Below are positions 1-11,200 of a DNA stretch of 64,000 bases, in pieces. The position numbers and the translations under genes were made by a program. The notes under the pieces are model-generated. The model saw only the letters and a list, made by a program, of their open reading frames with translations, did no database searches and was not told the origin of the DNA. This DNA is from Plazaster borealis (Eukaryota; Echinodermata; Asteroidea; Forcipulatida; Labidiasteridae): contig CM037476.1 of assembly GCA_021014325.1 (NCBI GenBank), positions 18,078,827 through 18,142,826 on the forward strand, read 5' to 3'. Position 1 is the first letter of the stretch, and each line of letters opens with the position of its first letter.

Positions 1-829
1 TTGGTCCTTGGAAAAAAAGTAGGAATATTTGTATTAAGTACAAGGGCAGACCTACTTGTTTATGGTGTAGGTTTTTATAGAATTTGCTGGCTATTAGTAT
101 TTAATCACAGTTTTTCCCCAAGAACAAAGACAACAAACCGGAAATCAGATTAAAGTATGAAGAATATCATGACTGGATGTGCAACCGTATGGGTTAGGTC
201 ACTTGCACATATTGTACATGTACATCTTGATGGATAGCATCTCGATTATAGTTCTATAGGTTTCGCTTACAAACACAATATTGTGGTAGGCCTATTAGGG
301 CGACTACCTGAACATAACACAAAGCAGAAAATGCCGATGCACACATCTCGCACAGGATTGGTAAGGGTAAAAAACATTGTGGTCTAATTTTAGTCTGAAA
401 GCATACTGATTATGAAGTTCATACTCGAACAATTGTTTTTCTGTGAAATATTTCCCTCTGAAATGAAGTCATATTTGAGAAAACTGTATCTGAAAACCTT
501 AACAAAAAACCCCCACAACAGCTGATTTCGGGTGTTACAACCAAAAATAAGAACAACGTGTTTGCATGCTTAAAACTGTGCATGGTGGCAGTTTTTTTCA
601 CTTTTTCCCCCCGACAAACACAACGGATTAAGCCCAAATTGTTCACATTGTTATTTCATGTATGGTTGATCACACAAAACATGAACACTGTCTGCGACTA
701 AATTATATTGTCAGCTCTACCACTGTGTCATACCTTTAACTGCAAGTACACATTTATACACGCATGGGAAAAAGACCAAAGGTAGACCAGAGTAACAAAT
801 TGAGCTGGTTCAGAACCATTTTTGCAAGA
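1..829. other. No gene seen
   Basis: AT-rich sequence with only short frames that lack splice-site support or recognisable domains. An LDLa exon of gene 0 would be expected to the left of its signal-peptide exon, but none of the characteristic LDLa strings occurs here on either strand. Confidence 0.5.
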
Positions 830-1403
830 ACAACGCATATCGAAAACGACAAAAAAAAATCGAACGAAGAATAAACATATTTTTCTATGAAATCAAATCT
901 TCTTTTAAAATTATATTTAAACAATATTCTTGAAAATACAAAAATAAAAGGAGTAAATTGTTATAAATAAATGTTAAATTTTTGTATAAAACAACAAATA
1001 ATTTGTTCAAATTAACATTGAAACATAATTAAAAGTTGGCACGAGGATGCTTATTGTTAGAAACCCCATTTGCCAATCACGCCCGAATGTGCGCGTCTAT
1101 TACGTAGGTTTAATGACAACATAACCGTCAGATTTGTGCAGCATTCTTAATTCTTTTACGAGTAACTGGAAACGAAAGTCAAGTCTTTTTCTCGGTTTTT
1201 CTTCGTTATTTTGTTGAATTGGTTTTACTTTCATATTGTTTATCACTTAGTATTACATTCCCAACAACAATATAACTTTCATGGCCACAAACTACGTTAA
1301 ACTAAAATAATTGACGAAACAAAATCACGCACACGTAAAACTCCATAGGTTGGGACCACAATGGTCCCGGAAGCTGGAACATGCGCGAGACTTGCACAGT
1401 CTA
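830..1403 (+). repeat. MITE copy A (TIR ending in CACAGTCTA)
   Basis: The right three quarters match 61682-62379 in the same orientation, including a shared block around 1290-1400 with the terminal sequence GCGCGAGACTTGCACAGTCTA. The left terminal repeat is degraded in this copy. It is a non-autonomous DNA element; its 3' terminus is the inverted complement of the intact left terminus at 61682. Confidence 0.7.
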
Positions 1404-1695
1404 TACAGGCACGTAGGAATTTGGGGCCGCGGGGGTCAATGTTCCCCGCTGAAAATATGCTGGGGTTGTGGGCCAGCCCCTCCTAAAAGTTAAAAAACAA
1501 TATTAAATGTATACAGTGTAATACGGGAAAAGGTTTTTTAGGACATCTACTATCACTCTCTATAATTACCTCACATTTTTTTTGAGAGTTTATAAAGCCT
1601 AATATTTGCATGAAGCCCGAACCCTACCAATCTGGCTAGCAAGATTGGTCTTATTTTATACAAAGAGGCGGCCCTATCCTTTGTTATCATTATGT

Positions 1696-1971
1696 TATCC
1701 TTACTGGAATTTCGACAGTGTGCAAGGTTAGATACATGTACCAGGATACACATGTAATTTCAGAAACATATAATCTCCCCCTCCGAAAATAAACAAATTA
1801 TTTTGATGTGAAGAGTTTACAGTAAAATAATAATTATTTAACAATTAAGTCTCTATACCACAATAATTTGTTTATTTTCGGGGTAGGGGGGGGGGCAGAA
1901 TATATATTTCTGAAATTACGTGTGTAGCCTGGTCTCTAACCTTACATACTGTCAAAGTTCCAGCAAGGATT
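1696..1971. repeat. Foldback element, ~110-bp arms
   Basis: Arms 1696-1805 and 1859-1971 are imperfect reverse complements: the block ending TAATTTCAGAAA on the left pairs with TTTCTGAAATTA on the right, and the C-rich run near 1780 pairs with the G-rich run near 1885. No coding capacity. Looks like a palindromic MITE. Confidence 0.7.
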
Positions 1972-3060
1972 AAATTAAAGGGTAGGGGCACCTAATTTTT
2001 TGGTCATGTATGCTTTGCAAGCTGTGAAACAAGTACAAGACAAAACAGAAATCTGATCAGGTCAGGAGTATAGGCTTCAGTGCTTAACGTTCATTGTTTT
2101 TGAAGAAAACAATTATCACCGAATAAAACGAGGAAATAATAATGTGGGCTTACTTGTACTGCATTATTTGCATTACTTTTTAACCCTCTAAGAGGAATTT
2201 TGCAAAATAAAAATGTCTCTGAAATGGCCCAGATTGCACTAGACAGCATCTACACGACTTAAAACTTTACAGGGGCCCTTAAGCAGGCCCAAAACCCCAC
2301 GCCATAATGGCTTCGCACTTTGCGCTCCGTATACTCTATGAGTTTTTCCACCTGGCTATAACCCTGTTCACAAATATAACATCTGCCCCCACCTGTTAAA
2401 ATCATATTCCCTACATCCTCCCTGCAAACAGTTGGGTCATATCATGCATGTACGATCAAATCCATCCTGACATTATGCAGTACATTGTACGTTACTCTTT
2501 GTGCAGACAATTATTCTGCAGAAATCACAATAATATGAAAACGTCTGCGCAACGAGCATGTCACCATACACGAAGAGGCTAAGACTAGCATGTGGTATTG
2601 AAATCAATGTTTAAAGAGAGTTTCAATCATACACCAAATAACATGCATTAAAAATAGCAGGCATAATTGTGGACAGGGGTTCCTTCCTCCACGGTTATAC
2701 CATGGTTACAAGTTGCTCGAATGTTGCTAAATACAGTGTCTTGCACACTTAATACAAATTGATGCATTATAGCACTCTAGCAGTAGAGTACCGGTATAGT
2801 CTGGTCGCTGGCACAAATATATAAACAACGATCAAGTGCCAACATGAAACAGGTTCACAATAAATTTCCCAGTCGACTAGTATAAGTAGGCCTATTCTTA
2901 ATGCAGAGCAATCTATAAACCTGGGCCAGAATCTTCAGAAAGGTTGGGTTGTAAATTTACAGCACCTTCGGCTGGAAGGCAAGGGTGGGCCTAAACAAAA
3001 TGGGCCAGTTTCCACCCAGCAGAAGTGAGGCAGTCAACAACATACTAAACACTCTCTATA
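1972..3060. other. No gene seen
   Basis: No exon with splice support. A short stretch near 2270-2330 (GGGCCC..CCCCACGCC..GGCTTCGC) resembles the GC-rich tail found inside the hAT-like element near 61250, so decayed transposon sequence is likely. Confidence 0.4.
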
Positions 3061-3173
3061 CCGCCTGGTCGATTATGCACAATGGTCGAATAAGGGAAGG
3101 ACATGTACAAACAGTGTTCTCTTCCTTCCAAAAACAGAGTGCCTTTCGACCATTGTGCATAATCAACCAGGCG
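3061..3173. repeat. Short hairpin, ~30-bp arms
   Basis: 3061-3090 and 3145-3173 are near-perfect reverse complements (one mismatch or indel) separated by 54 bases. Such a compact hairpin fits a small foldback element or the end of a larger inverted-repeat element. Confidence 0.7.
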
Positions 3174-3395
3174 ATAGTATTCAATTTCAAATTACCACCA
3201 CATCTCATTTACCGATGTTATTCGAGTTGTAATAATATCCTTGTCCCTGTCCTCTCCTAATGATTTTGGACTAAACAAAAGTGATAATTATTTTGCAAAC
3301 CGAGAATAGTACACTGATCATACCGAAAGCGTATCTATCAAACAAGCAACGACATGTAGTACAGTAGAATAGAACATGGCGATAAATAGCCTTAC

Positions 3396-3477
3396 CTCTA
3401 TGCTGCCCGTACACACTGTACACGCATGTGAGAACGATCACAGCTATAGCATAATAGAAACTGGTTGTGGCGGCCAT
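3396..3477 (-). CDS. LDLa gene 0: signal-peptide exon
   Basis: First coding exon of a minus-strand LDLa membrane-protein gene. It starts at an ATG (3477-3475), encodes 27 residues with a hydrophobic core (AIAVIVLTCVYSVYG) typical of a cleaved signal peptide, and ends at a donor G|GTAAGG in phase 1. Its length (82 nt), phase and sequence match the first exons of genes 1, 2 and 3. No downstream LDLa exon is visible before the left edge at position 1, so the rest lies outside the window or is lost. The longer reading through the donor is intron. Confidence 0.75.
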
Positions 3478-4452
3478 TTTTTACAAGACCGATATTATTA
3501 TTACCACACGCCGATGTTTGACGATCATGTGGGATAAGACAAACCAGTACTCGATGAACAATGAACAGTATTCTACCACCAGTGGATGACACTTCGCTCG
3601 GATATTTATTTACTTAAAACCACAATGCGAAAATGGCTGCGGAACGTACACACTACCATAGCCTATAGACCTTTCTTTTGCAACGTCACAGCCCGAGTTT
3701 TTGCCAACCGAGGTTGGAAAACTATGGAAAGCCATAAATGCAAAGCATAAGCAGTTAGCCACAGTTTGTAATAATGTTACACAAATATTCAAAAATAGTG
3801 TTGAATTGTTGGAAACAAAGCAACCGATCATGGTATGTATTTTTGGTTGATTGAAAGTTTACAGAAATGTTGAATTTGGACACAACATTTGTTAACACGA
3901 TTGAATGTTTCGCTAAAATTCGGCCGTCCATGCCAACCAGCGCGGTTTGTTTATCAACAAAAGAAAGGTCTTTTGCATTAACATTGTGATGGGGTTCAAA
4001 GGGGGCGTTTTGCTCGCCGTATCAAGGTCAAACCTAGACTGGTTCGAGGATCCGAAAGGGAACAGGCACTGGCCTTACACATAGACGATTTCATTGGATA
4101 GACATTACCACACTGGTACTACGCACACACACCCACGCACACCCAGTACTATTTCATGCGACATACAGGTATCTTTGGTACATCTGGCGGGCAACCACAC
4201 CGGTGTGTGGCAGGAGATTCGCCCCCACCCATACGGCGGACTGTGTACAAACTTCTTCTGATAGCGCCCTCTGAATCATCCTCCTTCAGCCCATGTTAAT
4301 TTCCCATTATGGGGGACAGAATCTCCGGGGGGACAGATTTCCCTATGCAAGGTTCACTGAATCTTTAATAGCGCCATGATGTAGGTTTGGACTGACCATT
4401 AAACTCGTAGTTTATATTTCCCCTAGTTTTTGACAGTATTACTGCTTGTTGT
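3478..4452. promoter_or_regulatory. Upstream region of LDLa gene 0
   Basis: The first part (about 3490-3960) is similar to the upstream region of gene 1 (29690-30430): shared blocks include GTCACAGCCCGAG and the following ~160 bases (3690-3840 versus 30205-30360). This conservation among paralog upstream regions marks it as the promoter-proximal flank. The part from 3960 to 4452 shows nothing I recognise. Confidence 0.4.
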
Positions 4453-4825
4453 TTAAAGGCACTGTACACGTTTGGTAATTACTCAAAATATATATTAGCA
4501 TAAAAACTGACTTGGTAACGAGCAACAGAGAGCTGTTAAGTATAAAACATTGTGAGAAACGACTCTCTCTGAAGTAACGTAGTTTTTGAGAAAGAGGTAA
4601 TTTCTCACTAAAATAATAAAATACTTCTTGCAATAAGCCTTTTATCCCTATCTGAAAGCACACAAATTTGTACAACAAGGGTATTTTTCTTTCATCATAT
4701 TCTTGCAACTTCGATGACCAATTGAGCCCAAATTTTCACAGGCTTGTTGTTTTATGCATATGTTGGGATACACCAAGTGAGAACACTGGTCTTTGACAAT
4801 TACCAAACGTGTTCAGTGCCTTTAA
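4453..4825. repeat. TTAA-type MITE (family M2), full copy
   Basis: Begins TTAAAGGCACTGTACACG and ends CGTGTTCAGTGCCTTTAA, so the termini are inverted repeats bounded by TTAA. Other copies: 51033-51291 (internally deleted), 56531-56906 (full) and decayed relics at about 8240-8490 and 48100-48300. TTAA target choice is typical of piggyBac and Kolobok transposases; which one mobilises it cannot be told from here. Confidence 0.85.
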
Positions 4826-5029
4826 CAATGATAAAACTTGACGCATATTATATGATAGCTTGATCCAAATACAAATCAGAATATGATGCAGAGAAACAGA
4901 ACTCTGAGAATGATGTGTGTGCAGTTATTGTCAGCGCGTGTCTGCTTTGTGACAATTTGTGACCGCTGCCATTTTAGCTGAATAGGCCTTAGTTCTACAT
5001 GGTTCTAATGCGACTCACCGTGACTGCTC

Positions 5030-5200
5030 TATATTCCGACATCCCTATGGTCCGACAACCCTATGTTCCGACAACCCTATATTCCAAGACCCCCTCGTAA
5101 TTTACATGCTAGGGTTAGTGCTAGGGTTAGGGTTAGGAATAGCCTATGAAAATACACTGGGTGTGTCGGAACATAGGGGTGTCGGAACATAGGGGTGTAA
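5030..5200. repeat. Foldback with CCCTATGTTCCGACA arms
   Basis: Three to four copies of a ~16-base unit (ACCCTATGTTCCGACA-like) at 5034-5092 are mirrored by reverse-complement copies at 5163-5200. The loop carries a small GGGTTAG run (5102-5132). A small foldback element; no coding potential. Confidence 0.65.
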
Positions 5201-5385
5201 CCGACGTCACATCCTGAGTTTTTGACAACCAAGGTTGGAAAACTATGGGAAGTACTGTCATAAATGCATAGCGAAAACAGAGAGCCACAGTTTGTAAACA
5301 ATGTTTCACAACAATATTAAAAAATAGTGTTGAAATTGTTGGGTAAAAAGCAACCAATCATTGGGTGTTTTGTTCTTTGTAATTC

Positions 5386-5620
5386 GCCGTATTTTTGACC
5401 GCGTGAGGGCGTATGTGGACCAATTTCACGTGATGAAAAACAAGTAAACAAACGGGTTTTGGTTTTGGTAGGTTTTTTTTTCATTTTTTTATTATTTTGT
5501 TTAGGTTTTTCGTCATTGATGCAAGAAAACTACATACAGGCAATTAAAATAAGATGAAACTGTAATTGTGATGCAAGACATTCCCTGATGAAAGCGCCCT
5601 CATGCGGTCAAAAATATGGT
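5386..5620. repeat. Foldback MITE, ~25-bp inverted ends
   Basis: 5388-5411 (ATTTTTGACCGCGTGAGGGCG) is the reverse complement of 5594-5618 with about two mismatches. The flanks rejoin to the sequence that is continuous at about 3835-3860, supporting an insertion. Confidence 0.65.
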
Positions 5621-5869
5621 CAATTGAAAGTTTGCAGAAAGCTGTATAGGTTTTCCGATGCTACATGGTCATAGAGGGCGTGCACCGCAGGGACAGATTT
5701 ACAAAATAACAAACAATGTAATGTTGATGTTTGACTCTAGAATGTTGTTGTTTATCATGAAAATACTGTATGGAGAGAAGTAGACCCCGTGTATACGGTG
5801 CAATTCTCCAGTCCCGCATTATTGTTAACCTTGTTCACAATTTACTAAGTACACGGAGACTTTCATAAA

Positions 5870-8113
5870 TGGAAGGCACTTTTCTATGTTAACAACTTAA
5901 GGGGTCGATACAGCATGCCACCAATGGGAAAGAGGTTGAAAACAATGTTTCAGAGCATGCACGAGCGCAAATGTGTTCCTATGCTTCAATGTCTATGGTA
6001 ACCAAATACTAAACAAAATTATAAAAATATTGCTCTCTTTATTGAAAGCTCACAAAACAAACATTAAGCATCCAGTTTTAATTAAAGGACGAATGCATCC
6101 ATTCAGAAGGCCCATGCAATCAAACATATAAGCACACAACTCATTATTATGACAAAATATCATCCAGAATAAGATTTTAATAGATTCTATCTCCTACATC
6201 AGCTTAAAATATATATTTAAAAAAATATTCAATAAACTACATTGAAATCAACATTATTATGTACAAATATACCAAATTTGTACAACATACTCTTCTAGTT
6301 TTGTGGTGAACCTTTTATTGCATCATATTATGCTGAATATCAATTTAGATTTTCACTAAAGTTAAGTTCACAAACTCTTAACAGCAATTTATCGATGTTT
6401 AATATTTAATAATCAATCAAACTGAGCTTGCACTCGAACACAGATCACAACAGCTATTACACTCATGCTGGCGGAAGCTGTGAACATCAGCATTAGTTTA
6501 TCAGAAAAGCTGTTGTAATACTTGCGGATACACACCAACCGTGAATACAACCTTTTTGGGAGGAGTGTTGGCTCTTAGAAGACCCGGTGTGGTCTCGTAG
6601 TGTCGAACAGTAAACTCTGCTCGTCTTCGGAGTGGTAACGACATTATACTCTGCTCGTCTTCTCCTGAAGTTGAGCAGAGTATACTGTTCGAAACTTCGA
6701 GACCCACACCGGTTCTTCTATAAGAGCCAACACTTCTCCCAAAAAATCGTTTTATCTGATCATGGTTGTATACCAAGTTTAGTACTACACTTTTTCTTAT
6801 GAGCATGCAAAGCTTCAAACGTCACTTAATATCACTAGTTTAGGTTATGTCTCAATGCAGGCCTAGTTCTCACGTCAGCCGTGAGCCAATTTCATAACGC
6901 CTGTAAGAATACTCTGGTTATACGGGGTTTCCCTTATCACAGTTTCTTATTTCATAACTGTTGGATGGTTACTACCATTACCATCTTTATAACAAGTAGA
7001 CTTGCGGATTAAAATTAAGCAATTTTTTCGGGGTCATTACCAAAGTATGACCCTACCTTTAAGGTCACCATTCTCTGCTCACATGGTAAGCGCCAAATTT
7101 CTACCTTAGTCATGAAGCTAAATGAATGTTAAAAGTAACATGAAGTTCGTACACGCAGAAGCAAATATTCCATGCTTACCTGTGAATTGCGCTGTAAGTT
7201 TTATAAGCCTTTTATTGTCTTGCCCTTTAAAGGGAGCTGAATGTATATACAATAAAATAAAATAAACAACTTTAGAATAGAATAGAATAGATTTATTTAT
7301 ATCCACGTTAAAAAACATATTGTACCTGCATGGGAAATCTCTTTAGCCTTTTACATAAAAAACACACTAATTTAAAATACCGATAGTTAAAAAGGGTTAA
7401 ACGGTGCAATAGAGAAAGAGTATAGGCCTACAGTTAAAAGTTAAAAAGTAAACCATAGAAAGATAAAAAGGCAGATACTAAAAAAGTACACCATACAATA
7501 ACAATAGTAAAAGGTATTATAAGTACAGTGGAGTTAGAACACGAGTGGTATTGCATCTACTCTACATCAATTTAAATATAAAATATGAGTATCTATTAAT
7601 ATAGTACTAACAAAATTGAGGTTTCATTCTTGCAACATTATTCACTTTTAATATTCAATTTGATGGAGAAAAGATATGTATACAATTTGAAGATGGCAAA
7701 TGTCATTGCAATGGGGTAAGCATTACTTACGAACTGTGGACCTGAGAACAAAAGAGGTCCACACAAGGCAGGATTTTGAAACAAAATGTGGACTTACACA
7801 AGTCCACACAGTGTTTACCCGTGTTATATATGTTTTTCTTGAGTGTACAGAGCAAAGGATTGTCCACAGAGGGTAGGTAACACAGAGCTGGGTGGGTTGC
7901 CTCAGTGTTCATGACACTTACCTTCAGATTGCGACGCATCATCTTGTAAAATCTACTGTATAAATGGGTCTCATAACTCAAGCATACAAATAATTAGGAG
8001 ACACCCTGGGGTGTGATGAAGCGCTATATTTAAAAAACTGCGTTATTTAAAAGAGCTAAACAGTTGATATACGTATAGACGAACTTAAGGCATTGGTAGT
8101 CTGATCTCCATGA
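5870..8113. other. 3' flank of LDLa gene 1, mirrored after gene 2
   Basis: This intergenic block is repeated in inverted orientation at about 48458-51480 and in the same orientation at about 30420-32575. Landmarks: the block around 5900-6060 versus 51310-51440, the tail repeat 6420-6850 versus 50220-50690, and GGTCACCATTCTCTGCTCAC at about 7062 and 31999, with its reverse complement at about 49595. It includes the 3' UTR of gene 1. The poly(A) position matching gene 2's AATAAA reads AAGAAA here (near 7837). A T-rich run with TAGAATAGAATAGA near 7274 looks like a LINE tail. Confidence 0.7.
6420..6850 (+). repeat. Tail repeat with inverted CTGAAG/GTTTCGA motifs, copy 1
   Basis: Same family and orientation as 31371-31800, opposite to 50220-50690. 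Its core contains inverted copies of a GAGCAGAGTATACTGTTCGAAAC-like unit. The arrangement resembles the terminal regions of Penelope-like elements; this is inference from pattern only. Confidence 0.55.
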
Positions 8114-8235
8114 TTATTTCTTGCAATTCTTGTGCACCACAACGACGATGGCGATGACAATGACAAGAAAAAGGACGTAACCAATGACAATTCCTGCCAT
8201 CTGACCTCCACTCCAATACATCCAGATAGTGGGGT
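8114..8235 (-). CDS. LDLa gene 1: transmembrane exon
   Basis: Acceptor CCAG|AC. Encodes WMYWSGGQMAG followed by a ~22-residue hydrophobic helix (IVIGYVLFLVIVIAIVVVV) and tail HKNCKK, then TAA at 8116-8114. Nearly identical to the gene 2 exon at 48336-48457, which ends HKNCKQ. Confidence 0.85.
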
Positions 8236-11200
8236 CTGGAAGTGAATAAACAATAAAATAATTTACAAGAGTAATGTAGTTTTAGAGAAAGATAATTTTC
8301 CACCCCCCAAAATTTGGATCTGAGAAAGGCTTCAGGAATATCAGGCATCTGAAAGCACACAATTCTATGCAACAAGGGTGTTTTTTTACACTAAACATTG
8401 AGCCCAAATTTGTACAGGTTTGTTAGTTTATGCATAATGTTGTGATGCACCAAGTAAAGGGTGGTCCTTAACAATTACCAAAAGTTGACCCTGACCTTAA
8501 TTTAAAATTGATTTGAAAACATTTGAGGCAAAAATATAGTTTTATTCAAAACAAAAAGAAGGACAACCGGCGTGGCCGACCGTGTTAGTTCGCAAAGTAA
8601 AGGGAAAACCACGCAATTTCGAGGCATATTTGTGTGGATCATTGCCACTTTTATAACGTCTTTCTAACCATATGCATTTTATAACAAACGGTTACAAACG
8701 CTTTTTTTAGACCAACTCGTCCGATCCAAGGCAACGTGTCTCTTTAATGTTTATGACAATAAGCTACGGGTGAGTTTATAAAATCCTCTGAATTAAACGA
8801 TGCTTTAGTTTTCATCTATCTTTTGCAGTCGGATAGTAATGTCCAAATCGAAGAAATAATGCTGAGGATTATTTGTTTTGATGTTCTCGTCAGTAGGCTC
8901 AAGTTTTTTGTCTTTCGTAGATTTTTTTAGAGTCATTTAAACCGATACAATTAAACTGAATACATACTACATTCAGGCAGGTTTTCGTCTTCACCATGGA
9001 GGCAATCCTGACGGCCATTGCAGACCGTATACGTTGGCACACATTGACGAGATAACACGCAGTAGAAAGCACCGGAATGGTCACAACTATCTAATAATCA
9101 GCCAATTGGGAGAATAAACAAAACGTTGGCTTATTAAAACATGTAATATTTTCGAGATTGGCTGCACTGACATGTGAACATTTCCATAATTTTATTAAGT
9201 CAATGGGTCGTGCCTCCTAAAACTAGGGTCCAGGTTGAGGTATGGTCTGGCATTGGTATGAGGGGTGTTGTGGGCCCTCAAAATATTCTATATTAGACAG
9301 ATTTGAGAGCCAAATAAAAGGTGTAAGGTGTAGCTACTTTGCACAATTGTGACCTGGGGTTGTTTACTTCCAACTCCCAGTATGTGAATGACCTAAAAGG
9401 TCCTGAGAAAATGGTCCTATTTGCCGAGAGGTTTTGGGGCCATTTTGTACAAGCGTACGAGTGTTTTTATTTGATAACTCGACGGGTGTTGGGACACCCC
9501 ATGTCGAATTGAATTGAGGGTAAAAGCCTACGGGGGAAATAAAAGTTCTCTTTACTGTAAAATGCTGTGAGACTTCTAAGTGTTTAGAAAAAATATGTTT
9601 GAATATTGAGCATTTTGCACTGTATGCTGTGGGAGTTTATTTATTGGGGTGCACCCTATATGAGAGATATATCGGGATTGAGGCCCTATGAAGTCATCCA
9701 CTAATAATGTTTCACTATTTGGTGTCGACAGTAAGTGCCATTGCATACGACAAATGGATCACAAGTTACACACGCACGCCACAATATCAGACGATAATAT
9801 ACTCGTGGTAAAACACATCGAGGGAGATATTATGTAGAAACAGATTGGTATAATCTCGATGACTTACTGATGAGCAAAACCCGGGTGCAAATCCCACTCG
9901 ATTATCTTTTGATTTGTTTTTCTCGCAAGACCCGGAAAGTACTGACTATACCTTTTTTTAAAATTACATATCGGTGTGAGGGTAAAATCAACATAATATT
10001 AGCTCACTACAATACTCTCAGTGTAAAATTGCTTTTTTTTTTAATTAAGGCAAGACTTACCACAGTTCAAATCATCCGTTTTGTCAACACATGCATTATA
10101 AGTGTCACACTTATCATAATCTCTGTAGCATCCATTCCCATCCTTGCATTGATAATCACCATAACCAGACGTACAAGCTGAAGCTGAGAAGAAACGACAA
10201 ATATTGTTTTTTTTTTAATTAATCTGACAATGTAGGTCTACTGAAAGTTTTGATTGAAAAACGGGATCCGGAAAAATAATGCATTGTTTCTGAAAAAAAT
10301 TCATATTTTAAATTATTATACATGAATAGACCTACAAAAAAAATAAATGTGAAAAACAGTATTTGCAGAGTCGCGGGCATGCCTTTGACATTGCCTCTTT
10401 TCTGTTAAGAAAACAGTCAAGTACATACACAACCAACTATCAGACTGAGTATGAGTTATGACTCAGACGCGGACTCGAGTCCGATCGATTCACATTTTGA
10501 TGACTCGTACCCGGACGACGATCAATGACTCAAACTCCCCCTCGAACATCTGTACTCGGACATGATGTCTGTGACTTGGACTCGAGAAATATGAAATGAA
10601 GAACATTACGTCAACTTTGCATGACAAAAAAAATAATACCAATAAAAGTTGAAGTGTATACCAAAAAATGTGCTTTAAAAATCACCAACAATAATTTAAT
10701 ATTGTGAATACAATCGTGAAAGAAGTCAATTCTATGTTTTCCCGAGTGTTGCTGTAACACATCTTTCTTGCACACGTCCAAATGATTTAATATTAGTCTG
10801 GTCCCTGGCACAATATATAAACAAAAGTGCCTCAAATGAAACGGGCTCCCAGTTCCTTGAACGATGTGTAAATATTCTTTCTGCAAAGAAATCTACGGAA
10901 AAGATTGGATTTTAAATTGAACAGTGGGAAGGTTGGGCCTCGTTTCCATCCAGAAGTTTTGTCTTTTGTGATTTTTTTATTGCACATAATAGTGTTTCAT
11001 ATAAACCAATACAATAAAACTGGATACATACAACAAAAAGTCACGTCTTCGTCTTCACCATTGAGGCAATCCGGATGGCCATCGCAGGCGAGATCCTTTG
11101 ACACACATTGACGAGATAACACGCAGTAGAAAGCAAGCGTACCGGAACCAGGACAACTATCTAATAATCAGTCAATTGGGAAAAAAAACCCAAAATAAAC

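Noticed and set aside
5100..5135. Telomere-like GGGTTAG run
   Set aside because: Only three or four imperfect units within the loop of a foldback element; not a telomeric array.
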